Source of the DNA: Streptomyces sp. NBC_01460
GTDB taxonomy: Bacteria > Actinomycetota > Actinomycetes > Streptomycetales > Streptomycetaceae
Assembly: GCF_036227405.1 (NCBI RefSeq)
Contig: NZ_CP109473.1
Span: 8,432,001 to 8,496,000, forward strand
Direction: 5' to 3'
Length of the DNA stretch: 64,000 nt
Below the pieces are notes generated by a model that was not told where the DNA came from, searched no databases, and worked only from the letters and a program-made list of their open reading frames with translations. This document shows positions 36,184 to 45,313 of this stretch, one piece after another. Every line of letters begins with the position of its first letter. Positions within the stretch are counted from its first letter, which is position 1. A program made the position numbers and the translations under genes.

Positions 36184-36921
36184 ATGACGACGATCACGAC
36201 GCGTACGGTCGAGTACCCGGCGGACGGTTTGACGATGATCGGGCACCTCGCGCTCCCGGCCGGTGTCGACCGCCGGCCCGCAGTGCTGCTCGGGCCGGAG
36301 GGCATGGGGCTCAGCGACGTCGAGCGCCGCCGGGCCGATGCTCTCGCCGAGCTGGGATACGTAGCGCTGGCCTTCGACCTTCACGGCGGGCGCTATTTGG
36401 GCGACCCCGAGGAGATGCTGGCCCGTTGCATGCCGCTGCTCGCCGACCCCGACCGGATGCGGGGGATCGGCCATGCGGCGCTCGACGTGTTGCGCGCCGA
36501 ACCGCGGACCGACCCCGACCGGATCGCCGCCGTCGGCTACGGCACCGGGGGCGCCGTCGGGCTTGAACTCGGCCGCGACGGCGTCGACCTGCGCGCGATC
36601 GGGACAGTCAACGCATTGATCACGGGCCGACCGGGCGAGGCAGCGCGCATTCGCTGCCCGGTGTGGGCAGGGGTCGGGTCGGAAGACCCGATCATGCCGC
36701 CTGTGCAACGGAACGCGTTCACCGCCGAGATGCAGGCCGCGGGCGTCGACTGGCGCCTCGCGGTCTACGGCGGCGCCTTGCACGCTTTCCACCACCCGCC
36801 GGTCGACCACCCCACGGTCCCCGGGGTCGGCTACCACCCACAGCACGCACAGCGAGCATGGCGCGATGTCGTCGACCTGCTCGCCGAGTGCCTGCCCCTG
36901 ACGGAGGATCCGGGGGCATGA
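36184..36921 (+). CDS. Dienelactone hydrolase family protein with altered nucleophile site
   Basis: The product is 245 aa. The DLH order is intact: LALPAGVDRRPAVLLGPEGM, DLHGGRYLGDPEEMLARCM, then IAAVGYGTGGAVGLELGRDG, GVGSEDPIMPPVQRNAF and GGALHAFHHPPVD. In typical DLH proteins the fourth element is GYCFGG or GYCLGG, with Cys as nucleophile. Here it is GYGTGG, so the Cys is replaced by Gly. Asp (SEDPIMP) and His (HAFHHP) remain. The gene may encode a catalytically inactive binder or use another residue. The ring-opening reaction on dienelactones is not expected. Confidence 0.83.
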   Translation: MTTITTRTVEYPADGLTMIGHLALPAGVDRRPAVLLGPEGMGLSDVERRRADALAELGYVALAFDLHGGRYLGDPEEMLARCMPLLADPDRMRGIGHAALDVLRAEPRTDPDRIAAVGYGTGGAVGLELGRDGVDLRAIGTVNALITGRPGEAARIRCPVWAGVGSEDPIMPPVQRNAFTAEMQAAGVDWRLAVYGGALHAFHHPPVDHPTVPGVGYHPQHAQRAWRDVVDLLAECLPLTEDPGA

Positions 36922-37165
36922 CCAGCAGCAAGGCTGAGGAAGTATCCGCGTCCGCCGCTGCGCTGGCTCGCGAGCACGCACTTGTCGCTCCGACCCGCAG
37001 GGGTGAATGCCTCCACCCGTAGTCGGCTGTAGGCGTCCTTCCAAGATCCGAACTCCGCAGGAGGACACCCACATCATGATCATCACTCAGGCCGGCTCCA
37101 TGCCGAGAGAGTCCCACAGCTACGCTGATCAGGGCAGTCCACTGTGCGCAAGACCGGGGGAAACC

Positions 37166-37717
37166 GTGAACCGACCACTGCTGTTCCTCGACGTGGACGG
37201 GCCACTCAACCCCTACGCAGCCCAGCCGGAGAGACGTCCCGACGGCTGCACCACCCTCAGAGTTCCCCGGAACGACGCCCATCAGGACGGCACGGTCCGG
37301 TCGTCCCGACGACGCCCCCTGCGTGTCTGGCTCAACCCAGGGCACGGGCGAATGCTGCTCCAGCTCGGCTTCGAGCTGTGCTGGGCCACCACATGGATGG
37401 ACGACGCCAACCGGTGGATCGCACCGGTTATCGACCTCCCGGACCTTCCCTTTGTCGACTTCGGCGACGCCCTGCTCCAAGAACGCCCTGATGGAGTCCA
37501 CTGGAAGACCCGACTGCTGGTGGACTACGCGTGCGGCCGTCCTTTCGCCTGGGTGGACGACGAGCAGAGCGAGCTGGATCAGACCTACGTGACTGCCCAC
37601 CACCCAGGACCCGCGCTCCTCCACCACGTCAACCCGCGGATCGGCCTACGGGAGAGCGACTTCCGCACGCTCGCCGACTTCGCCCAGTGCCTGGACACCT
37701 CACCATCCACCGGGTGA
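37166..37717 (+). CDS. HAD-domain protein, phosphatase-like
   Basis: The product is 183 aa from GTG 37166 after GGGGGAAA. Motif I is LLFLDVDGPLNP (the DxD nucleophile and acid), motif II lies near CWATTWMDDANRW, and motif IV-like acidic residues are in PFAWVDDEQSELD. Length and motif order fit the small actinobacterial 'HAD domain in Swiss Army Knife RNA repair'-like group and other capless HADs. It would hydrolyse a small phosphoester in the cytoplasm; the substrate is unknown. It stands alone. Confidence 0.78.
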   Translation: MNRPLLFLDVDGPLNPYAAQPERRPDGCTTLRVPRNDAHQDGTVRSSRRRPLRVWLNPGHGRMLLQLGFELCWATTWMDDANRWIAPVIDLPDLPFVDFGDALLQERPDGVHWKTRLLVDYACGRPFAWVDDEQSELDQTYVTAHHPGPALLHHVNPRIGLRESDFRTLADFAQCLDTSPSTG

Positions 37718-37830
37718 GCACCTCGCCAGCTCTTCAGACCGCTCCGCACTCGACGCCGAGACCATTTTTTGGGACGGTCTGAGTCGGTCTTCTTCGGATC
37801 GTGCTGCGAGGCCCCGCCGGGCAGGCGGGA

Positions 37831-38263
37831 TCACATAGAGCCGAAGTACCGCGTCCACCACGTGGGCCGGGCTTCGAAGCCGAGTTCGGCCAGTGCCCGC
37901 TCCACAGTGGTGAGGTCGGCGAGGTCCAGTACCCCCTCCTCACGGGCCTCTCTCGTACCGAGGAAGGCCCCCGGGTCATCGGCGCAGGACTCGGCGAGGG
38001 AGCCGAACCTGCTGACGCAGACCACGATCCGTGTCCCGCGGACTGTTGCCTCGGCCGGCACGCGGACACGCCCGTACTCGCTGGAGAGCTGCGTGTCCTG
38101 CTCGAACTCGCACTGGACCCCCGAAGTCTGTTTCGAGCCGGCGCACCAGCCCGCCGAGCGCGAGGCTGACCGTGGCGCGGTCGTAGTTCAGCGGCCACTC
38201 CAGCCGCTCGGGATCGTCGAGTTCACGCAGGAGGGCCAGCAGCTCCGTCTCGCTCATCGACAT
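37831..38263 (-). pseudogene. Conserved hypothetical gene with a single frameshift
   Basis: From ATG 38263 the frame reads MSMSETELLALLRELDDPER and continues RATVSLALGGLVRRLETDFG. The coding sense then moves one frame to EFEQDTQLSSEYGRVRVPAE, VRGTRIVVCVSRFGSLAESC and LTTVERALAELGFEARPTWW, to the stop at 37831. The slip is at the run of five C residues (38118-38122), consistent with a one-base indel. Otherwise both parts look intact, about 143 residues in total. Function unknown. A sequencing error cannot be excluded. Confidence 0.68.
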
Positions 38264-38534
38264 CTGCCCATCCTGCCGTCCGGCGGGTGGGAACAGGGCG
38301 GCGGGAGAACCCAGCGACACGATCCGAACGATACGGCCAAGTGCAGGGGCCTCCTGGACCTGCTGTCTCGGGGCCGCAGACCCTGCACCACCTCGCTGGT
38401 GGAGACGAACGGGGCCTGCCACCAGCGTCGAATCAACGGCCGAGGGCGCCACTTGAAGCGGAGGCCGGCGATGTGCGCTCCGGCCCCCGCCCCAGGGGTC
38501 GCGTCTCACTGTTCAGATGCATCGGCCCGCTGTG

Positions 38535-40934
38535 CTACGGCAGTGCCCACTTCTGGTTGGGACCGGTGTGGCAGGCCCACAGATGGATCGGTGTGCCGTC
38601 GTTCCAGACGCCCCCGGACGCGTCGAGGCACTTGCCGGACTGCGGGTTGCGTAGAGTGCCGTCGGCCTGGGGCTGCCAGGTCTGGGCCGCACTGCCGTTG
38701 CAGCCGTAGAGCTGCACCTTTGTGCCGTCGGCAGTGCCGCCGTTGTCGATGTCCAGGCACTTGCCCAGGGCGCGCACGGTTTCGTCACCGGAAACCGTCC
38801 ATTTCTGGGCTGCGGTGCCGTTGCAGTTCCACAGCTGGACCTTCGTACCGTCGGCTGTGCTGCTGTTGTCCACGTCCAGGCACTTGCCGTTGACCCCCTG
38901 CACCTCGCCGGTCCGGGAAGTCGCTCCGGGCAGCTGGTTCATCGTGTACCAGGCCTCGGTGCTCCAGAGCTGTTTGCCGTCCGTCGCGCTGAAGGGGCGG
39001 GCCGAGCGCACATGGACGACTCGGTCGGCCTTGAGCCCGGGGAGCGTCAGCGTGACCGTCCGACGGTCGGCGGAGAGGGTGGCCGACTGGGCGGTGAGAC
39101 TCTCCTCGTCGACCTTGGGGCCGCCGTACGCCGCGGTCGGCACGTAGCGCCACTGCTTGATCCTGTAGTGTCCGACCAGGCTGGCTGCGGTCTCCGTCGA
39201 CACTGGCTGGGTGTACTCCAGCTCGAAGCCGCCCGGCACCGCGCGCATGGCGCGGATGTCGAACGCGTCGGTCCCGTTCGGTGTCAGCTTCTGCAGACCG
39301 TAGCTCAGCTTGCCCTCCTGGCCCCAGTTTCCGCCCGCACCGAGTCCGCCTGCGTAGAGGGCGCCGTCCGGGCCGACGCTGATCCGGGTGACACCGGCCT
39401 CCAGCCCCTGTGTGAGGCGGAAGACCGCGCCCTGGTACTCGCCGCCGACCTTCTCCAGGAACGCGCGCTGGATGCCGCCGTACGTCACGTCGCCGAACAG
39501 CATCTGGCCGGCGAAGGGGCCTTCCTTCAACTGAAGAGGTGTACTCGGCGAGTTGGCGATCTCGTTCTGCGGAAGCCAAAGCACCGGTTTGGTCACCGGC
39601 CGGGAGTCGAAGGGCCCGGCCGGGTTCATGCGGTGGTTGAAGAAGCGGTCTTGCTTGATGTGCACCAGCTTCGAGGAGGGCAGCCAGCCGCCCTGATTGT
39701 CGGTGACGAACATGTCTCCGTCGGGGCCCCACCCGATGCCGTTGGGGGTGCGCAGACCGCCAGCGACGTAACTGACCGCTCCGTTCGCCTTGTTCACCTT
39801 GATCGTGGTGCCGCGGTTCGGTGCCGGCTGCGGGTCCGTGGTGGCGCCGCCGTAGTTGATCGACACCGACAGGTTCAGGTAGAAGAACCCGTCCTTGTAC
39901 AGCAGGCCGAAGGCGAACTCGTGGAAGTTGTTGCCGAACGGCCAGGTGGCGATCCGCTTGTACTGGTCGGTGACGTCGTCGCCGTTGGTGTCGTTCAGTT
40001 CGGTCAGCTCGTGCTTCTGCGAGACGTAGAGTTTGCCGTCCACGAACTTGACGCCCATGGGCTCCTTCAACCCACTCGCGATCTTCTTGTACGTCACCTT
40101 GTCGGGTCCGGTGGCCCCGGTGACGTTGCTCAGCAGGTACACCTCGCCCGTGCTGTTGTCCGTGCCGCCCCAGGTGGTCACCGCGAGGCGGCCGTCGGGC
40201 AGCCAGTCCATGGCGGAGACCTGCGGTTCGAAGCCGGCCGGCCGTAGGTTCGTCAGGGTGTAGTTCGGGTGCACCCCGGTCAGGGGGAGGCCGTCACCGG
40301 GCGTGTCGAGGGCACCTTCGCACTCCTTGCGGCCAGGCGATGTGACGCGTACGACGCCGGCGTCGGTGCTCAGCACGGAGTTCGGGACGACGCTGAAGCC
40401 GGAAGCGCCCGGGGGTTTCCAGGAGAGCGTGATCTGCTGGCCACCACCCGCCTCGAAGTGCTCGATCCGCAGGGAGTGGTAGCCGGCCGTCAGCGAGACC
40501 GTGCCGTCCTCGGGCAGGTCGGAACCGTGCAGCCCGTCGTGGTCGATGACCAGCTTGTCATCGACATAGAGGCGGGAGCCGTCATCGCTGGCCAGCCGGA
40601 AGGTGTGACTGCCGGCCACGGCGACATTGAGATTCCCGGTGACCTGGGTGACGAAGTTGGACGCAAGCCCGAAGTCTGCGTCGGTAGTCCAATTGATCAC
40701 CGACATCTTCTTGTCGATGTTCGGCGTCTGCCCGGGCTTGAGGGTACAGATCGTCTTCAGCGACGCCTGCACGTCGAAGACGCGGAGCGTCACACCGGGC
40801 TCCTGCGGAGGAAGAGCCGCGGCCTCCGGGGCGGCCCCGCTCGCGGGGAGCGACAGGCCGAGGGCCAGTAACGGAACGGTGAGTGTGACGGCCAGACGTC
40901 TGCCGAGTCGGTGGGAGAACAGCCGTGGATACAC
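38535..40934 (-). CDS. Secreted PA14/soluble sugar-dehydrogenase-like protein with ricin-type lectin tail
   Basis: The product is 799 aa from GTG 40934, which directly follows AGGAGG. Residues 1-~35 are a signal peptide. A PA14-like domain (~45-175) contains INWTTDADFGLASNFVTQVT, FRLASDDGSRLYVDDKLVID and GYHSLRIEHFEAGGGQQITL. A six-bladed propeller related to PQQ sugar dehydrogenases (~200-600) contains MDWLPDGRLAVTTWGGTDN, RTPNGIGWGPDGDMFVTDNQ and RISVGPDGALYAGGLGAGGN. The final ~125 residues are a ricin B lectin with three CLD/QxW units. The protein is extracellular and probably binds or oxidises carbohydrate. It shares its lectin type with the GH92 enzyme at 9068. Confidence 0.87.
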   Translation of the reverse strand: MYPRLFSHRLGRRLAVTLTVPLLALGLSLPASGAAPEAAALPPQEPGVTLRVFDVQASLKTICTLKPGQTPNIDKKMSVINWTTDADFGLASNFVTQVTGNLNVAVAGSHTFRLASDDGSRLYVDDKLVIDHDGLHGSDLPEDGTVSLTAGYHSLRIEHFEAGGGQQITLSWKPPGASGFSVVPNSVLSTDAGVVRVTSPGRKECEGALDTPGDGLPLTGVHPNYTLTNLRPAGFEPQVSAMDWLPDGRLAVTTWGGTDNSTGEVYLLSNVTGATGPDKVTYKKIASGLKEPMGVKFVDGKLYVSQKHELTELNDTNGDDVTDQYKRIATWPFGNNFHEFAFGLLYKDGFFYLNLSVSINYGGATTDPQPAPNRGTTIKVNKANGAVSYVAGGLRTPNGIGWGPDGDMFVTDNQGGWLPSSKLVHIKQDRFFNHRMNPAGPFDSRPVTKPVLWLPQNEIANSPSTPLQLKEGPFAGQMLFGDVTYGGIQRAFLEKVGGEYQGAVFRLTQGLEAGVTRISVGPDGALYAGGLGAGGNWGQEGKLSYGLQKLTPNGTDAFDIRAMRAVPGGFELEYTQPVSTETAASLVGHYRIKQWRYVPTAAYGGPKVDEESLTAQSATLSADRRTVTLTLPGLKADRVVHVRSARPFSATDGKQLWSTEAWYTMNQLPGATSRTGEVQGVNGKCLDVDNSSTADGTKVQLWNCNGTAAQKWTVSGDETVRALGKCLDIDNGGTADGTKVQLYGCNGSAAQTWQPQADGTLRNPQSGKCLDASGGVWNDGTPIHLWACHTGPNQKWALP

Positions 40935-41122
40935 GTGACCTCCTGCAGGTCCCCCGAGGCCGGGGAACGTAGATGGGCAAGGTGCAGAATCCACCGCCGC
41001 CGGAGCGCGCCGTCGTTCCGGATACGGAGAGTTACGGATATGCGGAAGGCGATCCGTGAGGCACGTTCCGTCGCCTCATCGCCGCGTCGCACACAGTAGG
41101 GACTTCTCCTGGGCGCGTCCAT

Positions 41123-41147
41123 ACTTTGTCACGCGCGAGCACAAAGT
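41123..41147. promoter_or_regulatory. Inverted repeat upstream of the PA14/dehydrogenase gene
   Basis: ACTTTGT-N11-ACAAAGT is a perfect 7-bp inverted repeat ~190 bp upstream of the secreted dehydrogenase start. It has operator geometry, but no regulator is adjacent. Confidence 0.3.
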
Positions 41148-41417
41148 TCTCGGCACACTTCATGAACTTTTCTTCCACGAAACCGCCTTGGGATCACAGA
41201 GGCAGATGCGGATCATTACTCCGGGGCCCATCCGGCCGCTTTGTCCCTCTGCTGGAGAAAGTTACGGCCATGTGCGTCAAAGGGGTATCTGACGCGTGAA
41301 AAACCTAATAGCTTCCTGCCTTGTACCGAACGACAAGGGCGGAACGCCTCCTCCGGAGCACCTCGGCCCGACGGCGTGCGCCTGTGCTCCAGACCTCACC
41401 CTTCACCACACGGAGGA

Positions 41418-41554
41418 TGCGCGTGTACAGGAGACTCCCCCGACCCCTCACGACGCTCGGCTGCCCCTTGCTCGCCGCCGTGGGCACCACCAAGGCTGCA
41501 GGGAAACCGGACGTGTACGCGCACGACGAGGATGGTCTCCAGGCGTGGGTGTGA
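41418..41554 (+). pseudogene. Remnant of a secreted-protein gene start
   Basis: From ATG 41418, just after GGAGG: MRVYRRLPRPLTTLGCPLLA, then AVGTTKAAGKPDVYAHDEDG, and a stop at 41554. This looks like a signal peptide and the first mature residues of a long exported actinobacterial protein whose remainder has been lost or frameshifted. A further coding-like stretch (TADSRTLVQGLTAGPGGFER) appears in another frame near 41690-41760. Low certainty. Confidence 0.4.
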
Positions 41555-42346
41555 GGTGAGTTCTCCCCGAGTGAGCACCCGCTTGACTTCGTTGGCTCCG
41601 CTGAAGACGGCCCCGACGAAACCGGCCGGGAGATCGGGCCGGTGACGGTGGCGGGCGCGACGCCGAAGCGCCCGCCGCCGACACGGATCGCATCACCGCT
41701 GACAGCCGCACCCTGGTGCAGGGGCTGACCGCCGGCCCGGGCGGCTTCGAACGCGACAGCATCCGCACGCCCGGCGGCGCGGAGCTTGCCCCACCAGCCC
41801 GACGTTGCCGAGCAACGTGACCGCACAGACCGCGACGTACACGGCGACCCCGCCGTCATCACACCGCGTCCGGCTCGAGAACGCGACGCGCCGGCTCAAC
41901 CGGACGAGGAGTCCTCTCGGCATCTCAGCCCTCCCCGGATCGATAGGCGTCGGCCACTGAACTGAATCTGTTGGAGAGCGTCTTGGCCCCAGGGTGCCAG
42001 GCAGCAGCAGATCGGAGAACGTCACGGTGCAGTGCACGGTGACGCTGGTGCAGCCGACCTGCCCGATCGGCACGCTCAGTCCTGAGGCGTCGATGGCGTC
42101 GATTCCCTGCGCATCCACAGTCGGTTGGTCGAAGCCGAGTTCAGCGGCGGTCGGGCGCTTGACCGATGACCGGCCGTTGAGGAAGGCGCTGCGCGAGCTG
42201 GTTCCGCTCCGGGGCGAGCCGCCGCAGCTCGCCCTCGGCCGTGTCTGACAAGTGCTGCGTGAGTGAGAGGGCTCTGATGTATCTGATGTGCGCCGGCCCC
42301 GTTGTGTGAGGGCGGGCTCGGACCGTTTCGATGCGTGGCGGCCGCT
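41555..42346. other. Gene-poor, probably decayed stretch
   Basis: Short coding-like islands in different frames (including the one at 41690-41760) suggest a decayed gene. No intact frame, domain or ribosome binding site was found. Confidence 0.4.
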
Positions 42347-42733
42347 CTAGAAGACGTGCACCATCAGCACGACACAGAGGGCAACTCCCACCAGGCCCGC
42401 CATGTCGTAGTGCTTCCAGAATGGTTTGCGGGAAGCGAGTGCCGTCTCCGCGCGTCCAGGGGACATAGGGTCATAGAGGACTGCAACGCTGTCCCCTTCT
42501 CGGGTGCCGGCGGGGACGTGGTTTCCACCTGCACTGTGTATCCGCGTGACACCGTCTGGTGTCGTGTACCTCAGAAGGAACTGCGGGCCGCCTTTCCCAC
42601 GCCAATCACGATCGAAGCACCGAGCGATGACCTCGACGCCCCGGGAGCGAAGCGTCAGGCGTCGCCGCATCTGCCAGACCACGACCAGCAGTAGAAATAT
42701 TGCGACGCCGTCGTAAGCGATCGTGTCCTGCAC
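42347..42733 (-). CDS. DUF3592-type membrane protein
   Basis: The product is 128 aa from GTG 42733, preceded by GGGGAG at good spacing; an upstream ATG at 42763 would read into IS-flanking sequence. A transmembrane helix (IAYDGVAIFLLLVVVWQMRR) is followed by an exposed beta-rich domain (VIARCFDRDWRGKGGPQFLL, RYTTPDGVTRIHSAGGNH, REGDSVAVLYDPMSPGRAE) and a second helix (MAGLVGVALCVVLMVHVF). This is the DUF3592 architecture. Function unknown. The 5' end lies ~70 bp from a degenerate IS5 copy. Confidence 0.8.
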   Translation of the reverse strand: MQDTIAYDGVAIFLLLVVVWQMRRRLTLRSRGVEVIARCFDRDWRGKGGPQFLLRYTTPDGVTRIHSAGGNHVPAGTREGDSVAVLYDPMSPGRAETALASRKPFWKHYDMAGLVGVALCVVLMVHVF

Positions 42734-42805
42734 CCTCAAAGCTCCCCAGTTTTGCAGTGGCACTGGTGAGCATTCAACCAGTCGTCGAGAGCCTCCGGGG
42801 CTGCG

Positions 42806-43700
42806 TTACGGCTCGCGAAGCCAGAGGATGAGTGAGGCGAGGTGAAGCCCCGCGTGGTAGCGAGCGGCGAGCTTGTCGAAGCGGGTCGCGATCGCCCGGA
42901 ACTGCTTGAGCCGGGCGAAGCAGCGTTCGACCACGTTGCGGGTTTTGTGGAGCGCACGGTCGAAGGCTGTCGGTCTGCCGCCCCTCGCCCCTAGCCGCAG
43001 GCTGTTGGCCTTCTGGTCGGCCCGTTCCGGGATCACGGCCTGGATACCTCGCCCGCGCAGGCCCTGGCGGATCGCCTGGGACGAGTACGCCTTGTCCGCG
43101 ATGACCGCGTCGGGTCTGCGTCGGGACCGCCCGGCACCGGTCCGGGGCACCCTCAGCTCGTCCATAACCGTGTCGAAGACGGTGGAATCGTTCACGTTGC
43201 CGGGCGTGACTACGACGGCCAAGGGCAGGCCCCGGCCATCGCAGGCGAGATGGATCTTCGTGGTCAGCCCGCCGCGGGACCGGCCCAGTGCCTGGCCAGC
43301 CGACATGCGTGCCGGATCCTCCAGTTCGTCCCCCGCCGCGGCCCCTTTCTTCGGGCGCCGGCAGCGTGCTCATGGGCCCGGTTGATCGTGGAGTCCACCG
43401 ACACCGTCCACTCCACGGCTCCGACCGAGTCATCGCGGACCTGGACCTGTTCGAGCAGACGGGTCCAAGTGCCGTTCGCCTCCCAGCGGGCGAACCGTTC
43501 ATAAGCCGTCTGCCACAGCCCGTAGCGTTCCGGCAGGGCTCGCGACGGGGCACCGGTCCGCAACCGCCACAACACCCCGTTGATCACCTGCCGGTGATTC
43601 GCCACGGCCGCCCACGACCATCAACACCCGGCAACAGGGGCCCTATCCGCTCCCACGCCACATCCGTCAGCTCGCCACGACCTGCCACACGATCAATCAT
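42806..43700 (-). pseudogene. IS5-family transposase with two frameshifts
   Basis: Three consecutive frames together give a complete IS5 transposase. From ATG 43700: MIDRVAGRGELTDVAWERIG to GRGRPWR; next frame, HRQVINGVLWRLRTGAPSRA to VSVDSTINRAHEHAAGARRK; third frame, SAGQALGRSRGGLTTKIHLA through DKAYSSQAIRQGLRGRG, KTRNVVERCFARLKQFRAIA and LILWLREP. Each slip is explained by one missing base (near 43610 and 43350). Two independent shifts make programmed frameshifting unlikely. Confidence 0.87.
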
Positions 43701-43711
43701 CAGACAGGTCC
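43701..43711 (-). repeat. Terminal inverted repeat end of the IS5 copy
   Basis: On the minus strand the element begins GGACCTGTCTG, directly upstream of the transposase start. No matching end was found beyond 42806, so the far end is truncated. The stop codon of the STAS gene (43711-43713) shares the junction base. Confidence 0.55.
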
Positions 43712-44085
43712 TAGTGCGCGAGAGCGTCCTCGAGGGTGGGAAAGAGCCGTAGTACGGCGTTGGCACCGACGATGTGGAACAGCCTGCTCACCGCGGGGGA
43801 GGGAGCGGCGATCCGCAGGTCGGTGCGGTGATGGGTGGCGAGGACCAGGCGCAGGAACGTGGAGTCGGCGAAGGTGATGTTGCTGGCGTCCAGAACGACA
43901 CCGCAGCGCTGGGCTATTGCCACCTCGATCTCCGCCTCCAGGGGAGCGAGGGTGTTCAGATCGAACTCCCCCTGGGGCGCGAGCACCGGCGGCGGCGCGG
44001 GACGGGAACGAAAGCGGTCGGACAACGTCACCAGGTGATTATGTCCGCTCAAGCGCGTGGGATACCTGGCGATCCCTGGAAGCAC
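43711..44085 (-). CDS. STAS-domain anti-sigma factor antagonist-like protein
   Basis: The product is 124 aa from GTG 44085; a GTG at 44031 would give 106 aa, and neither has a good ribosome binding site. The STAS fold is clear: LAPQGEFDLNTLAPLEAEIE, CGVVLDASNITFADSTFLRL (phosphorylatable Ser in the ADST position), LRIAAPSPAVSRLFHIVGAN and LRLFPTLEDALAH. Such proteins bind an anti-sigma kinase and are regulated by serine phosphorylation. Its stop lies at the IS5 junction, so the insertion may have fixed the present C-terminus. Confidence 0.82.
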   Translation of the reverse strand: MLPGIARYPTRLSGHNHLVTLSDRFRSRPAPPPVLAPQGEFDLNTLAPLEAEIEVAIAQRCGVVLDASNITFADSTFLRLVLATHHRTDLRIAAPSPAVSRLFHIVGANAVLRLFPTLEDALAH

Positions 44086-44237
44086 GTCATGCAGCCCATT
44101 CCAGTCCGAGTGCGGCGAGCGCGGCGAGTCTGTGGCTGGGGAGTTTGGTGCGGCGGGTTTTGTTGTTCGTGAGGAACACTCCGAGTTTCACGGGGTGTTC
44201 ATCTGCCGGACCCGATCGGCGATCGCGACGACCCGGA

Positions 44238-44738
44238 GCCCTCTGGATCACCAACAGCACACTGCGGCTGCTCCAGCGCCTCTCCGGCCCCAAGTACGGC
44301 CTCACCGACGCCCCGGTCATCCACGAGTCGTGGACCTCCGGCGCGACGGAGAACTTCCTGGACGTGTTGCGCAAGCTGCTGTCCGCCGCCCGTGACGAGG
44401 CGATCGAGAACCGGGACACGCTGACCCTGGAGTACGTCAAGGCGATGTACAGCAAGTTCATCTCGACGATGGGGGAGTCCATCCACAACCGCGAGATGGT
44501 GCGCCCCGACTGGATGCACATCATCCACTCCCAGGCGTACGCCAACCTGTGGGGCAAGGCCTACAAGGCGCACCTGGCCGGTCTGGATGTGGTCGCGATG
44601 ATGGGCACCGACGAACTCCACGTCACCGGCGACTGGCGCCAGGTGTTCACCGAGGGCCGGGGCGTCTCCCAGATGAAGATCAAGCACGGTGACGCCAAGG
44701 CCTCCGGTGAGTACACCGTCGGTACGGTGGGCCACTGA
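44238..44738 (+). pseudogene. Truncated gene of mobile-element character (5' end missing)
   Basis: A strongly coding stretch begins near 44238 (LWITNSTLRLLQRLSGPKYG, DAPVIHESWTSGATENFLDV, YVKAMYSKFISTMGESIHNR, WMHIIHSQAYANLWGKAYKA) and runs to the stop at 44738, ~166 codons. Upstream sequence in this frame is not protein-like, so the start is lost. I recall comparable proteins as accessory actinobacterial element genes but cannot name the family. The next gene overlaps the stop by TGATG, so the two were a coupled pair. Confidence 0.55.
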
Positions 44739-45313
44739 TGGCCGGCCGCTGGATGGACCTGGGCATGTACAACGCCCGGGGCCTGGCGGGCGCGGACGCG
44801 CTCGGCATCGCGATCGAGCAGATGGTGACCGGCATCGCCTCGCCCGTCGACAGTGAGCGCGGCCTCGCGGCCCGGCTGAACTACCTCACCAGGACGGATG
44901 CCGGATACGAAGCGATGGACCGCGCCGGCATCCACATCTCTCCCCGCACCCTGATGGCCTGGCTCGCCGAGGAGCGGATCCCGAACAAGGCGAACCGGTC
45001 CCGGCTGGATGCCGCGTACTGGGATCTGCGGCGCCGCAACGTGGCCGCCGATCTGAAGAAGCGGCTCAACAACCACGGCCGCGGAACCCGTGTCGAGATC
45101 AACCCCGTCGACCAGTCCCGCGTAGAGAGCAGGCACCAACGGGACCTTTCCAGCCGCAGCATCAGCGTGCGCGGCGTCTGGGACCGCGCCGTCGACGCCT
45201 GGGTGAACGACGACGTCGACGAACTCGACGCCATCTGGGACGACATCATCCAAGACCTCGGCTCCGAGTACGACGCGTACAGCAACGTCTCCTCGATCGG
45301 CTGGGCTGCCTGA
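44738..45313 (+). CDS. Hypothetical protein with HTH-like segment, partner of the truncated gene
   Basis: The product is 191 aa, start overlapping the upstream stop. IHISPRTLMAWLAEERIPNK, then SRLDAAYWDLRRRNVAADLK, looks like a helix-turn-helix followed by a basic helix. The acidic C-terminus (VRGVWDRAVDAWVNDDVDEL, WDDIIQDLGSEYDAYSNVSS) resembles the arrangement of small DNA-binding or terminal-protein-like element proteins, but I could not assign a family. The intact reading frame suggests either recent acquisition or a retained function. Confidence 0.55.
   Translation: MAGRWMDLGMYNARGLAGADALGIAIEQMVTGIASPVDSERGLAARLNYLTRTDAGYEAMDRAGIHISPRTLMAWLAEERIPNKANRSRLDAAYWDLRRRNVAADLKKRLNNHGRGTRVEINPVDQSRVESRHQRDLSSRSISVRGVWDRAVDAWVNDDVDELDAIWDDIIQDLGSEYDAYSNVSSIGWAA

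Noticed and set aside
42806..43605. Programmed frameshifting in the IS5 transposase
   Set aside because: Two separate shifts at non-slippery sites are better explained by single-base deletions in a dead copy.
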